Shown one piece after another: positions 51,894-60,743 of a stretch of DNA of 62,790 bases. The DNA is from Acidobacteriota bacterium (GTDB lineage: Bacteria; Acidobacteriota; Terriglobia; Terriglobales; Acidobacteriaceae). The stretch's first letter is position 1. Every line of letters begins with the position of its first letter. Location of the stretch: the NCBI GenBank assembly GCA_003225005.1, contig QIAN01000218.1:1-62790 (forward strand). The letters run 5' to 3'. Below the pieces are notes generated by a model. It had not been told where the DNA came from and searched no databases. It was given only the letters and a program-made list of their open reading frames with translations. Position numbers and translations under genes: made by a program.

Positions 51894-52843
51894 TGCTCCG
51901 CTCCCGGTGCCAGGTGTGGCTTCACTCCCACGCTGTACTCAACTTCCAGGGAGCGATTTATCTCTTCCCGCAGTTCGTCTAGTATCGCGCGGGCTGCGTG
52001 GGCGACGTGGACATCTTCGAGTACTCGAGGCCGGGGCAGATCGATCGAAAACTCCCGCTTCACTCGACCCGGGCGGAAAGTCAGAAGAACCACGCGATCG
52101 CCGAGCCGAATGGCCTCGCGCACGTTATGCGTGACGAAAATGATAGTCCGCCCGGTTTCAGCCCATATGCGTTCCAGTTCATCGTGCAGCAGATCTCGAG
52201 TCTGCGCGTCGAGCGCGGCGAAGGGCTCGTCCATCAGCAGTACATCCGGCTCTGTCGCTAGAGCCCGAGCCAAGGCTACGCGTTGGCGCATGCCGCCGGA
52301 GAGCTGATGGGTATAACTCTTCTTAAACTGCCAGAGGTGGACGAGGCGCAAATAGTAACGGGTCTTCTCTTCCCTCTCCGCCTTGCTGACGCCCTTCATC
52401 TTCATTCCGAACTCGACGTTCTCGCCGACGGTGAGCCATGGAAAAAGACCCAGTTCCTGGAAAATCAGGATGCGGTCCGGGCCAGGCCCTTCGACCGGCC
52501 TGCCGTCAACAAGTATCTGACCGGAGGTTTGTGGATGGAGACCGGCAATCAGATGCAGAAGGGTGGACTTGCCACATCCGGAAGGCCCCACCACGCAGAG
52601 AAACTCGCCCGGCCTAACCTGCAGGTTGATGTGATCAAGCGCCAAAAGCCGTTCGCCGCCGTGCGTCCGGTAGCTCAGGCATATTTCGCTCAAGCCGACC
52701 TTGGCGATCTCGGGCGAGACGTGCCCCAGCGTGTGGCCGATCGAAGCGGGCCCAAACTTGCTTCGCGGACCGGCGACGCGTGCCGGACTCCGGTGGCCAG
52801 GGATCACAATTGGCGCGGCTGCGTTTTGTATATTGGAGCTCAT
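51890..52843 (-). CDS. ssuB: ABC transporter ATPase, sulfonate/nitrate type
   Basis: 317 residues. Walker A GPSGCGKST (about 86-94), signature LSGGMRQRVALARAL, Walker B DVLLMDEPFAALDA and the switch His in FVTHNVREA are all intact. The first 45 residues form an extension not needed for the fold. It overlaps both neighbours by four bases, so the three transporter genes are coupled. Family members are SsuB/TauB/NrtD-like. Confidence 0.85.
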   Translation of the reverse strand: MSSNIQNAAAPIVIPGHRSPARVAGPRSKFGPASIGHTLGHVSPEIAKVGLSEICLSYRTHGGERLLALDHINLQVRPGEFLCVVGPSGCGKSTLLHLIAGLHPQTSGQILVDGRPVEGPGPDRILIFQELGLFPWLTVGENVEFGMKMKGVSKAEREEKTRYYLRLVHLWQFKKSYTHQLSGGMRQRVALARALATEPDVLLMDEPFAALDAQTRDLLHDELERIWAETGRTIIFVTHNVREAIRLGDRVVLLTFRPGRVKREFSIDLPRPRVLEDVHVAHAARAILDELREEINRSLEVEYSVGVKPHLAPGAEQ

Positions 52844-53871
52844 TGGATTCCTTTTCGCTTCGTCTCCGCCAAGACCTTATTCAGCAATGTCAGGTCGTAG
52901 AGGCCGGATAGGTCAGGCATCTGTCGTCCCAAAAATCCCGCATCAAATGACGACTTGGCAGCCGTTATCAAAGAAGACCGCAAAGGGTCGTACGTAACTT
53001 CCAAGCGACCCAAGGCCTCATCCAATTCTGAGGCTGGAAGTGCTTTGCCAGTCTCTGCTTGTACCTGCTGGTTCAATATCTTCTTGGCCTCTGGCAGATG
53101 GCCGTTGATCCACTCCGTAAGCTCCACATGGGCACGAAGCCACTTCTTCACCAGCTCCGGGTTGTCGTCGAGGAACTTCGTGCTAACGATCAGATGGCAG
53201 GTGATGAACTGTCCTTGCGGCCACAAGTCTCGTTCATCGAGAAACAGCCGCCCGTTCCCTTCCCTGATCAAGCGTGTGGCCCAGGGCTCAGGCGCCCAGG
53301 CAGCATCCAACTCCTTTTTCAGAAACAGCGTTAGCTGATCGGGATTGGCCATCGGAATCACCTGCACATCGCCGCCCTTGTCGAGGGACTTCATGCCATG
53401 CGCCCGAAGCCAGGCACGGAGTGCGACGTCCTGCGTATTTCCCTGTTGGGGCGAGGCGACTTTCCTGCCGTGAAAGTCTTCCGGCTTCTGGATACCGGAA
53501 TCACTACGGACCACCAATGAGGCGCCACCGCTCGTCGCCCCGGCAATAATGCGCAATGCTTCACCGTTGGACCGAACATAGCCTTGAATGGCCGGATTCG
53601 GACCGATGTAGGTCATGTCGATGGCCCCGGCCAAAAGCGCTTCCATCGCGGCCGGTCCGGCGTTGAATGTCTTCCAATCGATCTTCACGCCCGGCCCCAG
53701 GGCTCTCTCAAAAAAACCATTGGCCTTTCCCACCATTGCCTGGGAATGCGTTATGTTGGGAAACGCGCCCACACGAATCGTGTTCGCAGTTCGCTGCCCC
53801 CAAACCGGAAGACAGACCCGAAGGCACATCGTCAGCCACAGAATCACCTTGATCGCAAGTTGCTTATTCAC
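52840..53871 (-). CDS. ssuA: ABC substrate-binding protein, sulfonate/nitrate type
   Basis: About 343 residues from the GTG at 53871. A signal peptide (to about residue 25) precedes a periplasmic binding fold of the NMT1/SsuA type: RVGAFPNITHSQAMVGKANG, then ALLAGAIDMTYIGPNPAIQG, and GRKVASPQQGNTQDVALRAW. The frame is open to 53958, but the GTG overlaps the regulator's stop by a few bases and fits the family length. It captures the sulfur-containing ligand for the permease. Confidence 0.83.
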   Translation of the reverse strand: MNKQLAIKVILWLTMCLRVCLPVWGQRTANTIRVGAFPNITHSQAMVGKANGFFERALGPGVKIDWKTFNAGPAAMEALLAGAIDMTYIGPNPAIQGYVRSNGEALRIIAGATSGGASLVVRSDSGIQKPEDFHGRKVASPQQGNTQDVALRAWLRAHGMKSLDKGGDVQVIPMANPDQLTLFLKKELDAAWAPEPWATRLIREGNGRLFLDERDLWPQGQFITCHLIVSTKFLDDNPELVKKWLRAHVELTEWINGHLPEAKKILNQQVQAETGKALPASELDEALGRLEVTYDPLRSSLITAAKSSFDAGFLGRQMPDLSGLYDLTLLNKVLAETKRKGIQ

Positions 53872-54361
53872 CCTTCGATCCCCCCCCAACCATGGCAAGA
53901 ACACTGGCGGCTGATTTTCTCTTGCGTTTGCCGCGCTTTGCGGACCGCGGTTCTGCACCTGAAATCAGATCCGCCAGGGTGGTGTGTTCGAGTATGTGGG
54001 CCGCTGCATCGCGCACATCGAGGAAAACCTGGTAGAGCGCGCGGTGCGGAATATCGCGGTCGATCAGCACACGCAACTGATCCGCGTCACCGAACGGGGC
54101 CAAAGGCCCGTCAATCAGCCGTATGATTTCGCTCAGGTGAATGTCCGCCGGATCGCGGCGCAACTGGTAGCCGCCCTTGGCACCGCGCACGCTCTCGACA
54201 ATGCGAGCGTTCTTGAGTTCGAGCAGAATCAATTCCAGGAACTTCTCCGGAAGATTCTCTTCATACGCGATGTCTCGGATCCTGATCGTACCCTGCTGAT
54301 ACTTGCGGGCGAGCATCATCATCGCCTGCAGTGCGTACAGTCCTTTTTGCGAGATCTTCAT
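53864..54361 (-). CDS. Rrf2-family transcriptional regulator (CymR-like)
   Basis: 165 residues. The winged helix (MKISQKGLYALQAMMMLARK...ENLPEKFLELILLELKNARI) is typical Rrf2. The three Cys ligands of IscR/NsrR [Fe-S] forms are absent, as in CymR, a sulfur or cysteine metabolism regulator. It is the first gene of the rrf2-ssuA-ssuB-ssuC operon and probably represses its own operon through the dyad upstream. The Lys/Arg-rich C-terminus is unusual. Confidence 0.85.
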   Translation of the reverse strand: MKISQKGLYALQAMMMLARKYQQGTIRIRDIAYEENLPEKFLELILLELKNARIVESVRGAKGGYQLRRDPADIHLSEIIRLIDGPLAPFGDADQLRVLIDRDIPHRALYQVFLDVRDAAAHILEHTTLADLISGAEPRSAKRGKRKRKSAASVLAMVGGGSKGE

Positions 54362-54380
54362 GTTCTTGGCCGATTATCCC

Positions 54381-54409
54381 ATAAACTCTATCTAACTAAT
54401 AGAGTTTAT
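54381..54409 (-). promoter_or_regulatory. Perfect dyad, likely Rrf2 operator
   Basis: ATAAACTCTAT (54381-54391) and ATAGAGTTTAT (54399-54409) form a perfect 11-base inverted repeat with a 7-base centre, 20 bases upstream of the regulator's start. Its size and AT-rich arms are typical of Rrf2 sites. A possible -10 (GATAAT, near 54373-54378 read on the minus strand) lies just inside, so binding would block transcription. Confidence 0.7.
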
Positions 54410-54606
54410 AGAAGTAAGGGGGGGACAATGCAACTTTCGTGCCATTTCCCGGAGCCGCCGCGGCACAAATAAACAGATTCTAATCAGGGTTTTGCTAGAA
54501 CCGGGAGGCGAGATCGGCTCACCAAGAGTGCATTTAATTGCAGCTTCACTGCGTTCCCTGTGTGTGTAGCCAAGGGGAACAAGGCTTAAGAGGGGTCACG
54601 CAGCAG

Positions 54607-55368
54607 TCAGGACCCCAGCTGCAAGACCTGCACCGTGATATTGTCCGGTCCACCTCGTTCGAGGGCCATACTCACCAAGGTGGCACAAGACTCTGACGGG
54701 CGGTTGCTGTTGATCACGGTTTCAAGTTCTTGCTCGCTAACCAGGCTCCACAGGCCGTCGGTGCAGAGCACCAGGGCATCTCCATTTTCCAGGTTGAGTT
54801 CCTGTCCGCCGCTGTCCGCCAAGGACCCCTGGCCCACCCCAAGAGCCGCGGTCAGGATGTGGCGCTGGGGGTGAGTCTCAGCATCCTCGGAGCGGACAAT
54901 GCCGCTCGCCACTAATCTGCCGACATAGGAATGATCACGAGTGAGTTGTGAAATTCCGGTCGCACGCACCAAGTAAAGGCGACTGTCGCCGATGTGCGCG
55001 AAATAGACTTGGCGGCCTCGCAGGACGAAGGCGGTACAGGTTGTGCCCATCCCGTAAAACTGCGGATGCCGCTCAGCATAGTTTTGGATGCGTTCGTGGG
55101 CGGCAGAGAAGGCTCGAAGCAGAGCTGCCTGAGGAGTATCGCTGAAGGCCTGGTCATAGACTTCGAGGACAGTTTGGACTGCCAGACGGCTCGCTTCTAG
55201 GCCGCCTTCGTATCCGCCCATGCCATCGGCAACGATGGCCAACCGGCCCTTACGCTCGAACTCCTCATCGCTGGCGGGCTCCCAATAGAGGTAAGAATCT
55301 TCATTGTTTTCACGCTGGCGACCGATGTCGGTCAGGCTAGCCACTTCAATGCCGGGTCTTGCGTTCAT
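54607..55368 (-). CDS. PP2C-type serine/threonine protein phosphatase
   Basis: 253 residues. Metal-binding motifs of the PppA/Stp family are in place: RENNEDSY, ADGMGG, GDSRLYLVR, and the C-terminal GGPDNITV. It removes phosphate from Ser/Thr sites set by Pkn-type kinases in the cytosol. It usually pairs with a kinase gene; here only a decayed kinase fragment is seen about 7 kb away. It stands alone, with an 209-base gap to the next gene. Confidence 0.9.
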   Translation of the reverse strand: MNARPGIEVASLTDIGRQRENNEDSYLYWEPASDEEFERKGRLAIVADGMGGYEGGLEASRLAVQTVLEVYDQAFSDTPQAALLRAFSAAHERIQNYAERHPQFYGMGTTCTAFVLRGRQVYFAHIGDSRLYLVRATGISQLTRDHSYVGRLVASGIVRSEDAETHPQRHILTAALGVGQGSLADSGGQELNLENGDALVLCTDGLWSLVSEQELETVINSNRPSESCATLVSMALERGGPDNITVQVLQLGS

Positions 55369-55577
55369 TAATTATTCGCGGGCTGCGCTGCGAGAATATT
55401 ACACATCCATCCGAAAGTCTTCCAGAAAACGACTAGCTTGCTCTGATCTGCGATTGAACAACCGCGTTGCGCACGGCTCATTATAGTCAGGCCGAATAGT
55501 CAGGCCCCGGTTCGGGCGGAAATGACAGTGTCGTCCATGCGTATCGAATGCAACCGGTGCCCCGTACATTACTCAGG

Positions 55578-57440
55578 TCAATGACTCACCTTCCGGTTGG
55601 TGAGAATGGATTTTCCACCGCTGCGCGCCAGCAGATACCGAGACTCACCCCGCAACTCCTGCGGATCGTCTTCGGAACTCCATAGAAATACCGTGGCAGG
55701 TCCACTCCACAGGGCAGCCAGAGAATCAGCGGTTTCGAATACGTGGGGAGCATCCGGGAATTTCGAGCCATACCACAGATTCCCACTTGGCTCGTGCAGA
55801 ACACGCAAGGAAATGTCGGTATAGAAATTCAGGGACGATGCCTCGTGGTATTCGCCGTCCACCACTAGGATGTCTCCTGGACGGTAGTGCTGCTCAATGG
55901 CCATGGCGAGCTGATGGGACGACAGAATTGGCGAGAAGGTCACGAATGCCGAATGCACGCAAGCCAACAGCCCGACCATCATCAAGGCCAATGCCATATT
56001 TCCTTGCCCCGGGCGTCCGCGCTTCCTTAGAAAGTAGTTCGACCCTGCCCCCAACAACATTGAGACAACCGCCCCCAGCAGCGGGACTCGAAAAGCTCCC
56101 ATGGCCTCAGGGGTCAGATCAAGCAAGTGGCCAAGAGAAAGGTCATATTCCTGGGGATGTTTCTTCAGCAAGTCGGCCAAGTCCGTTCCGGGGGCTGGGG
56201 CTTGCGACGAAAACAGAAATAGCAGTCCTATGACAGAAGCAATCGCGACCATCACGAGGAAAACCAGGGAAGAAGTTCTGCCTGCGCGGCGCTCGGCCGA
56301 ATCTGACGCAGACTCCGATTCTTTTGCCAACCAGCCTCCAATGAGAAGCGCCACGCCCGGCACTGCCGGAATGGTGTAATACTCCTGGCGGGTCGAGAAA
56401 CTAAAAAATACTACAATCACCAAAACCCAGAGTACGAACAGCAGATTGGCCCTTTGCGGCGTGTTGGATGCGCCGCTCAGTCCACGCCACTTTCTCGGAA
56501 TCTCGCGAACGGCCTGCGGAAGAAAAATGCACCATGGCATGAGCCAGAGAATCAACAAACCCCAAAAAATAAATAGCGGAACCGTGTCGTAACCAGGAGG
56601 CACCCTTTTGTTTACGTATCGCAGGAACTGTTCATTGACAAAGTAAAACCAAAGAAAACCGCGCACTGCCCCCTGCGACGGGTTTCGCAGTGCCGCCAGA
56701 ATGTGCCAGGGCGCTGCAATCAGTAGAAAAACAATACCGCTCGAGACCAGCCGAAGCTTGAGCAAACGTGCCTGGTTGCCGGTGAGCAGTAGATACAGGA
56801 CAACAGTGGTTATCGGGAACACAAGCCCAATGAGGCTCTTTGTCAGGACATTCAAAGCGCAGGTGGCGGCAAATCCCCAGCAAGCGAGCCGTGAGGGTGG
56901 TTCTTCTTCGAAAGATTGAAGAAAGAAAGAGAAGCCTAAGGTGAGCCATAGGCCGACCATGACATCGGGAATCTGAAACCGCGTGAAAATGTAAGGACCT
57001 ACACAGGTGCCTAGCGCCACCGCGGAATAGAATCCGCCAGTTTCGCCGTAGGCGCGTTTCCCCACGCTGTAGGTGGCGAGCAGCAGGGCCAAAACGGTTA
57101 GCATCAAGGGCAGACGTGTACTCCAGTCGCTGATGCCGAACAGTTCGTAGCTTGCCGCTACGGTCCAATACATAAGAGGAGCCTTCTCCAGATAGCGGAC
57201 CCCATCGGTGTAGAGCGTTACCCAATCATGACGCAACACCATTTCCCGCGCCGCTTCAGCGTGGACTGTATCGACATCATCCAGGAGGGCCGGAGTGAAC
57301 ATGGCCGCGGCGTAGATTGCAGCCCACAGCAGAATGATGATTAGAACGGAACGAATGCGAATGGATTTCCGGTGAATGGACGGGGGCGGGGGGAAATTAC
57401 GCGCGAGGCCTCGGTCCAACGAAGCAGCGGACAAGTTCAT
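55578..57440 (-). CDS. ArnT-like GT39 lipid-linked sugar transferase
   Basis: 620 residues. GT39 acidic loop LLDDVDTVHAEAAREMVLRH and the partner loop YLEKAPLMYW (the E-K-P-x-x-Y pattern of ArnT) are clear. About twelve membrane helices and a C-terminal soluble domain (VVDGEYHEASSLNFYTDISL). ArnT moves L-Ara4N from a polyprenyl phosphate to lipid A; the related sugar here is unknown. The ATG at 57440 fits the promoter at 57458-57463; an ATG at 57458 would lie upstream of the transcript start. Confidence 0.85.
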   Translation of the reverse strand: MNLSAASLDRGLARNFPPPPSIHRKSIRIRSVLIIILLWAAIYAAAMFTPALLDDVDTVHAEAAREMVLRHDWVTLYTDGVRYLEKAPLMYWTVAASYELFGISDWSTRLPLMLTVLALLLATYSVGKRAYGETGGFYSAVALGTCVGPYIFTRFQIPDVMVGLWLTLGFSFFLQSFEEEPPSRLACWGFAATCALNVLTKSLIGLVFPITTVVLYLLLTGNQARLLKLRLVSSGIVFLLIAAPWHILAALRNPSQGAVRGFLWFYFVNEQFLRYVNKRVPPGYDTVPLFIFWGLLILWLMPWCIFLPQAVREIPRKWRGLSGASNTPQRANLLFVLWVLVIVVFFSFSTRQEYYTIPAVPGVALLIGGWLAKESESASDSAERRAGRTSSLVFLVMVAIASVIGLLFLFSSQAPAPGTDLADLLKKHPQEYDLSLGHLLDLTPEAMGAFRVPLLGAVVSMLLGAGSNYFLRKRGRPGQGNMALALMMVGLLACVHSAFVTFSPILSSHQLAMAIEQHYRPGDILVVDGEYHEASSLNFYTDISLRVLHEPSGNLWYGSKFPDAPHVFETADSLAALWSGPATVFLWSSEDDPQELRGESRYLLARSGGKSILTNRKVSH

Positions 57441-57450
57441 GCAATATTCC

Positions 57451-57476
57451 GAACACAATTATACGGGACTGTGTTC
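57451..57476 (-). promoter_or_regulatory. TATAAT -10 inside a GAACACA/TGTGTTC dyad
   Basis: GAACACA (57451-57457) and TGTGTTC (57470-57476) flank a consensus TATAAT (minus strand, 57458-57463). No good -35 is seen, so a regulator may be needed or may block. Predicted transcript start is about ten bases before the ATG at 57440. Confidence 0.45.
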
Positions 57477-57588
57477 CGCAGGTTTGCCGCTGTTGATTAG
57501 GACATAGCGCGGGAGTTTGTAAAACTAAATTCTATTGTGGCGGATCGAATGTTGGACCGCACAGGGATTTTTCCCGTGATCCTGGACG

Positions 57589-57642
57589 GTGCCGGGAGGG
57601 GAATCGAACCCCCACAGGTCTTTTGGTCCCAGCGGATTTTGC
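57589..57642 (-). tRNA. 3' half of a tRNA-Leu gene (attachment-site type)
   Basis: On the minus strand, CAAAATCCGCTGGGACC, then AAAAGACCTGTGGGGG and TTCGATTCCCC, TCCCGGCACC: the anticodon-loop 3' part, variable arm, T-arm with TTCGATT, and acceptor 3' end of a Leu(CAA)-type tRNA. The 5' acceptor, D-arm and anticodon 5' stem are absent, and the sequence diverges within the anticodon loop. This is what an integrated element leaves at its attachment site. It is not a working tRNA. Confidence 0.72.
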
Positions 57643-57811
57643 GTTGTCCACGCGGGTTTTCCGGCCAACCCATTTTCTTTGCTTTACAGAGACTTGTGAG
57701 TATCCCGGCGGGTCAATTCATGCGGTCTTGTGAGGCCCTGTGAAGGGTCCAATGGGCAGACTTGGGGCAGAATAAATCCGCACGAACAGGACACAACTTT
57801 CTGGCAGCGGA

Positions 57812-58000
57812 CTATTCACCGTGTCGCCGCGACGAGTAAACCACCTTTTCGCCGGTCTTCTTTTGCTTCCCTAGCTCGGTGAGTTTGGCGTCAGCCTCGC
57901 GGCTTTCTTTTTCGTAGAGAGATATTACTGCGCTTGGAAAGTCAGGCGCAAGCTCAGGCAGGCGGCGAGTGGCCTTTTCTGCGCCTTGCGAAATTTATAC
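57812..58000 (-). pseudogene. Unidentified C-terminal coiled-coil fragment
   Basis: A minus-strand frame with no start: ATRRLPELAPDFPSAVISLY then EKESREADAKLTELGKQKK, ending in YSSRRHGE. It is highly charged, with an alpha-helical pattern, and is cut by a stop near 58000. Likely the remnant of an element or orphan gene. No family is recognised. Confidence 0.35.
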
Positions 58001-58115
58001 CAAAAGTGACGGTCCCCTGCCGTTCGAACAACAGTGTGATAGCGCACCATGGAAAAGGTGCAAACCGCGAACCCCGGCGCAGCATCGGAAAAGCTATCGT
58101 CCAATTCTCTTTGAT

Positions 58116-58322
58116 TCACTGCACCAGGGGCGATTTGTGGTGCTCATCTAGAGCACGACAAAGCCGGTCAACAAGGATCGTCAACTTCGCTGAATCCATT
58201 TCTTTACTGACTTGTTCTGCAATCGAACGCCACTCTTGATCTGTAGATTGCAGGGCCATAAGCGGGGCCTCCATTTCTGCCGTAAACCAAGCTACCTTGG
58301 AGTCAAAACCGTGGCTGAGCAC
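58116..58322 (-). CDS. Small acidobacterial-type hypothetical protein
   Basis: Up to 68 residues, with the C-terminal part STDQEWRSIAEQVSKEMDSA then KLTILVDRLCRALDEHHKS. This resembles short helical orphan proteins seen repeatedly in acidobacteria, with the pattern D-x-x-K-L-x-x-L-V-x-x-L. Starts at 58322 or 58265 (MEAPLMA) are both possible. Function unknown. Confidence 0.55.
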   Translation of the reverse strand: MLSHGFDSKVAWFTAEMEAPLMALQSTDQEWRSIAEQVSKEMDSAKLTILVDRLCRALDEHHKSPLVQ

Positions 58323-58413
58323 TAGTGCTCATTCACACACTTCGACGTACTACTCACTGTTTTCCTCACGTTTCACTTGACGTACTATTTCCGCGTCCGC
58401 TAGTGAGGGCCGC

Positions 58414-58641
58414 ATGCTTCGTAAGGGGCCTCAGAGTTCGGTACGCAAAGTGGTATGGGTCGAAGGGCAGAGTGTCAAGGGATGGGGTTGCTCTGAATGT
58501 GCTTGGCTATTTCACCCTTCTGGCCCGCCCACTGGCGAATCACTCGATGAAATGAAACGGAATTTCCAGGCGCGGTGCGACCAGGAGTTTACATTGCATG
58601 TTTGCGATGCTCACCGAAGAGCCAAGAGCGCAAACTCTTGA
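58414..58641 (+). CDS. Small Cys-containing acidobacterial-type protein
   Basis: 75 residues. WVEGQSVKGWGCSECAWLFH then PSGPPTGESLDEMKRNFQAR and LHVCDAHRR: a CxxC pair early and a CxxH later, suggesting one zinc site. Similar short proteins with the W-x-F-x-P-S-G-P-P signature are recalled from acidobacteria; function unknown. It looks intact, unlike its surroundings. Confidence 0.65.
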   Translation: MLRKGPQSSVRKVVWVEGQSVKGWGCSECAWLFHPSGPPTGESLDEMKRNFQARCDQEFTLHVCDAHRRAKSANS

Positions 58642-58849
58642 ATCATTCAGACCACATGGGGATCGAAGCCGCGACATCCAGCTTGGGAAGCTACCGGCAA
58701 TGCCTCGTGGCACGCAGAATCCAGCACTTGGAGCGGGTCACGCAGGGCAGAATCTGACACTAGCGGCACTGGTTGAACACACGATTGAACACACCTTTTC
58801 CCACCCGCTGTTTCCGCGACCTTTCAGGGACGTGAGCGCCGTGGGCTTT

Positions 58850-59332
58850 TCATGGAAACCTCCTCACACCACCACTGCTTTCGTCGGTCCCTCTAATAGC
58901 TTCGACTTTCGCCGGTTCCGGTTTCTTCCTGTCGAGACCGGACCTGACCGCGTGAATGTTGACCGCTTGCTCCAGCTGGGTCATGAGAGTTTTAAGGTTC
59001 TCCTGGCCGGTGTCCAAGATCTTGCGCAGTTCCGCGCCGGCCCTCATCGCTTGCTCATACGAATCCCGAGCTTTGGTAAGAAGCGGAAGCTGTTCAATGA
59101 ACGCAGTAGCGTTCTTGGTGAACTCGTTCAGCGCTTCCGTATACGTCGTCATGGTTGGTGACGACGATGACGGCTGGTGGCCTTCGGCAAGAACCTTCCG
59201 GGGACCAACTGCGGAATCCCGTTTTTCCAACCGGCTGTCCATTAAAGACTCAATCAGCGCGTCGCCGAGCGACTCCAACTCCGAGTCGGACTCTGGCTGC
59301 GCGCGCATAGCATCATCCTGCTTTTTCCACAT
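58850..59332 (-). CDS. Hypothetical helical protein
   Basis: 160 residues from the ATG at 59332, with AAGGAG seven bases upstream. The middle part (TYTEALNEFTKNATAFIEQL then LTKARDSYEQAMRAGAELRK and TLMTQLEQAVNIHAV) is a long amphipathic, possibly coiled-coil, region. The N-terminus is acidic (ESDSELESLGDALIESLMDS). No family is recognised. It lies among other orphan genes in the island. Confidence 0.55.
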   Translation of the reverse strand: MWKKQDDAMRAQPESDSELESLGDALIESLMDSRLEKRDSAVGPRKVLAEGHQPSSSSPTMTTYTEALNEFTKNATAFIEQLPLLTKARDSYEQAMRAGAELRKILDTGQENLKTLMTQLEQAVNIHAVRSGLDRKKPEPAKVEAIRGTDESSGGVRRFP

Positions 59333-59548
59333 TGCTTCACTCCTTTTGCGGGGACTGTACGTGTACGACACAGTGGAACCTTCACTCCTGGCTGAGCGGC
59401 GGCAGGTGGCATTATGAACTTGCTGGCCAACAAGATCAAACTTCACTGGTGAGCAAGGCACAGAGCCCCAGCGCGAATCGGTGGGTTCGTTACAACAGTC
59501 ACGCACGACGCGCTGGCGGCGAGAACAGGAGGCGGGAACACCGCTCAA

Positions 59549-59821
59549 TTACTGAATAGGACTTTGAGCTGTGGGCTTTTCCCGAGCTGCCACTTGCGCA
59601 AGCAATCGCAAGGCCCGGAGCGCATCGTTCAGAGCGTAGTGTTCGTCATCTGACTGATTGTCTACTATTTCTTCGGCTCTATCGACAATCGCCCGGTGCG
59701 CAGCAGCAATCCGCTCCGGCAACTTGCTCTTGTCGAGTTCCAGCATTGCGCATTCGTAGAGGTGTTTCCATGTAGGACTGAAGGACTCACCAAGGGGAAT
59801 GACGTTATTCAACTGAGCCAT
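59549..59821 (-). CDS. Small acidobacterial-type hypothetical protein
   Basis: About 90 residues from the ATG at 59821 (frame open from 59860). The core WKHLYECAMLELDKSKLPERIAAAH-type pattern (seen as LYECAMLELD, LPERIAAAHRAIVDRAEEI and ALNDALRALRLLAQ) is a recurring acidobacterial family of unknown function. It is helical and without signal or membrane segments. Confidence 0.6.
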   Translation of the reverse strand: MAQLNNVIPLGESFSPTWKHLYECAMLELDKSKLPERIAAAHRAIVDRAEEIVDNQSDDEHYALNDALRALRLLAQVAAREKPTAQSPIQ

Positions 59822-59989
59822 AAAGTGCCTGTTCGTTTCCGATAGCTTGAGACTAACCAAAGGTGGGGCATATTGTCGGTGCGTCAGCGCACTAAGAGCT
59901 GGTTTGTCGACAGAGCCCGGTGGATTTCAAGCTGCACCACTCCCCAACCTTGCTTCCCGGAGCGGTATCCTTTGCGATTCAAATTTTAA

Positions 59990-60425
59990 GGGAGCACTGT
60001 CAGGGTGCTCCCCACGCAATCCAAGACCAAGTCGCTCGGCGGTATGTGGGAGATGGTTGTCACCGGTTTCAACCTATATCACTACAAGTACGCAATCTCC
60101 GACGGCAGCTGGGGCTGCTGGAGACGTGGACGAAGGATTCCAGGGCCTAAAATTCAGTCCCACCATGGGAGCTTACCTCCCCCAAGAAGATCGCTCGTTC
60201 TCCTATAAGTAAAGGGGTTGGGTTTACAATCAGGCAGCGGAAGCAACGTTTGGCACGTTCGAGAGCGTCGGAGCCTTCAAGGTTAATCCTTCCGGAACAA
60301 GGTTTGCCGGTCCGGGTACGTTCACCATGGCGGACTTGAACGGAGTCGTGTTCTACAAGGAGCCGTTCACGGCAGTCGCGACCATGGTCGCCGTGTCGCC
60401 TCAGGGAGCAGATCTTCGCCACTGA
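59990..60425 (+). pseudogene. Degenerate coding remnants
   Basis: A frame from about 60210 reads YNQAAEATFGTFESVGAFKV then NPSGTRFAGPGTFTMADLNG and ends in SPQGADLRH at 60425, without a start. An open stretch before it (EMVVTGFNLYHYKYAISDGS) may belong to the same lost gene. I do not recognise the family. Confidence 0.4.
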
Positions 60426-60465
60426 ATCGGACTTCCAAAGTGTTTTGCCGTACCCGCTCATGTTG

Positions 60466-60500
60466 GGTGGTGGGCTACTCTCGGAAAGTAGCCCATCACC
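60466..60500 (+). terminator. Long hairpin
   Basis: Bases 60466-60479 (ending GGGCTACT) pair with 60487-60500 (starting AGTAGCCC): 14 pairs with one G-U and a 7-base loop, flanked by A-rich sequence. It could end a transcript or be the relic of a mobile element end. Confidence 0.5.
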
Positions 60501-60743
60501 TAAAATGTTCTTCGTTGTGAGAGCAGTTATGCGAAAAGGATGCGAGATAATCGCAGGAATCGGTTTTTGTAGTCAGCGTTTAGCGTCTATCCAGGAGGAG
60601 GGTTTTGCTCGGCATTTCGCTCCGGAAAAACCACCGTATGTTCCGCATGGTCGGCTACTCTTCCATGACCAGATTGGCGCAGCGCGGCAGTTTGCGGGTC
60701 TCTATGGCCCTGAGTCGCGTTGACACGCTATCATCGAGGCCGA

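Noticed and set aside
53871-53958. Longer N-terminus for the substrate-binding protein
   Set aside because: The extra 29 residues overlap the regulator gene and hide a normal signal peptide that begins at the GTG.
57589-57642. Complete tRNA or tmRNA gene
   Set aside because: Only the 3' half is present; no pairing 5' acceptor or D-arm lies upstream on the minus strand.
58598-59161. 187-codon open frame on the plus strand
   Set aside because: Opposed to the helical hypothetical gene at 58850-59332, which has a good ribosome site.
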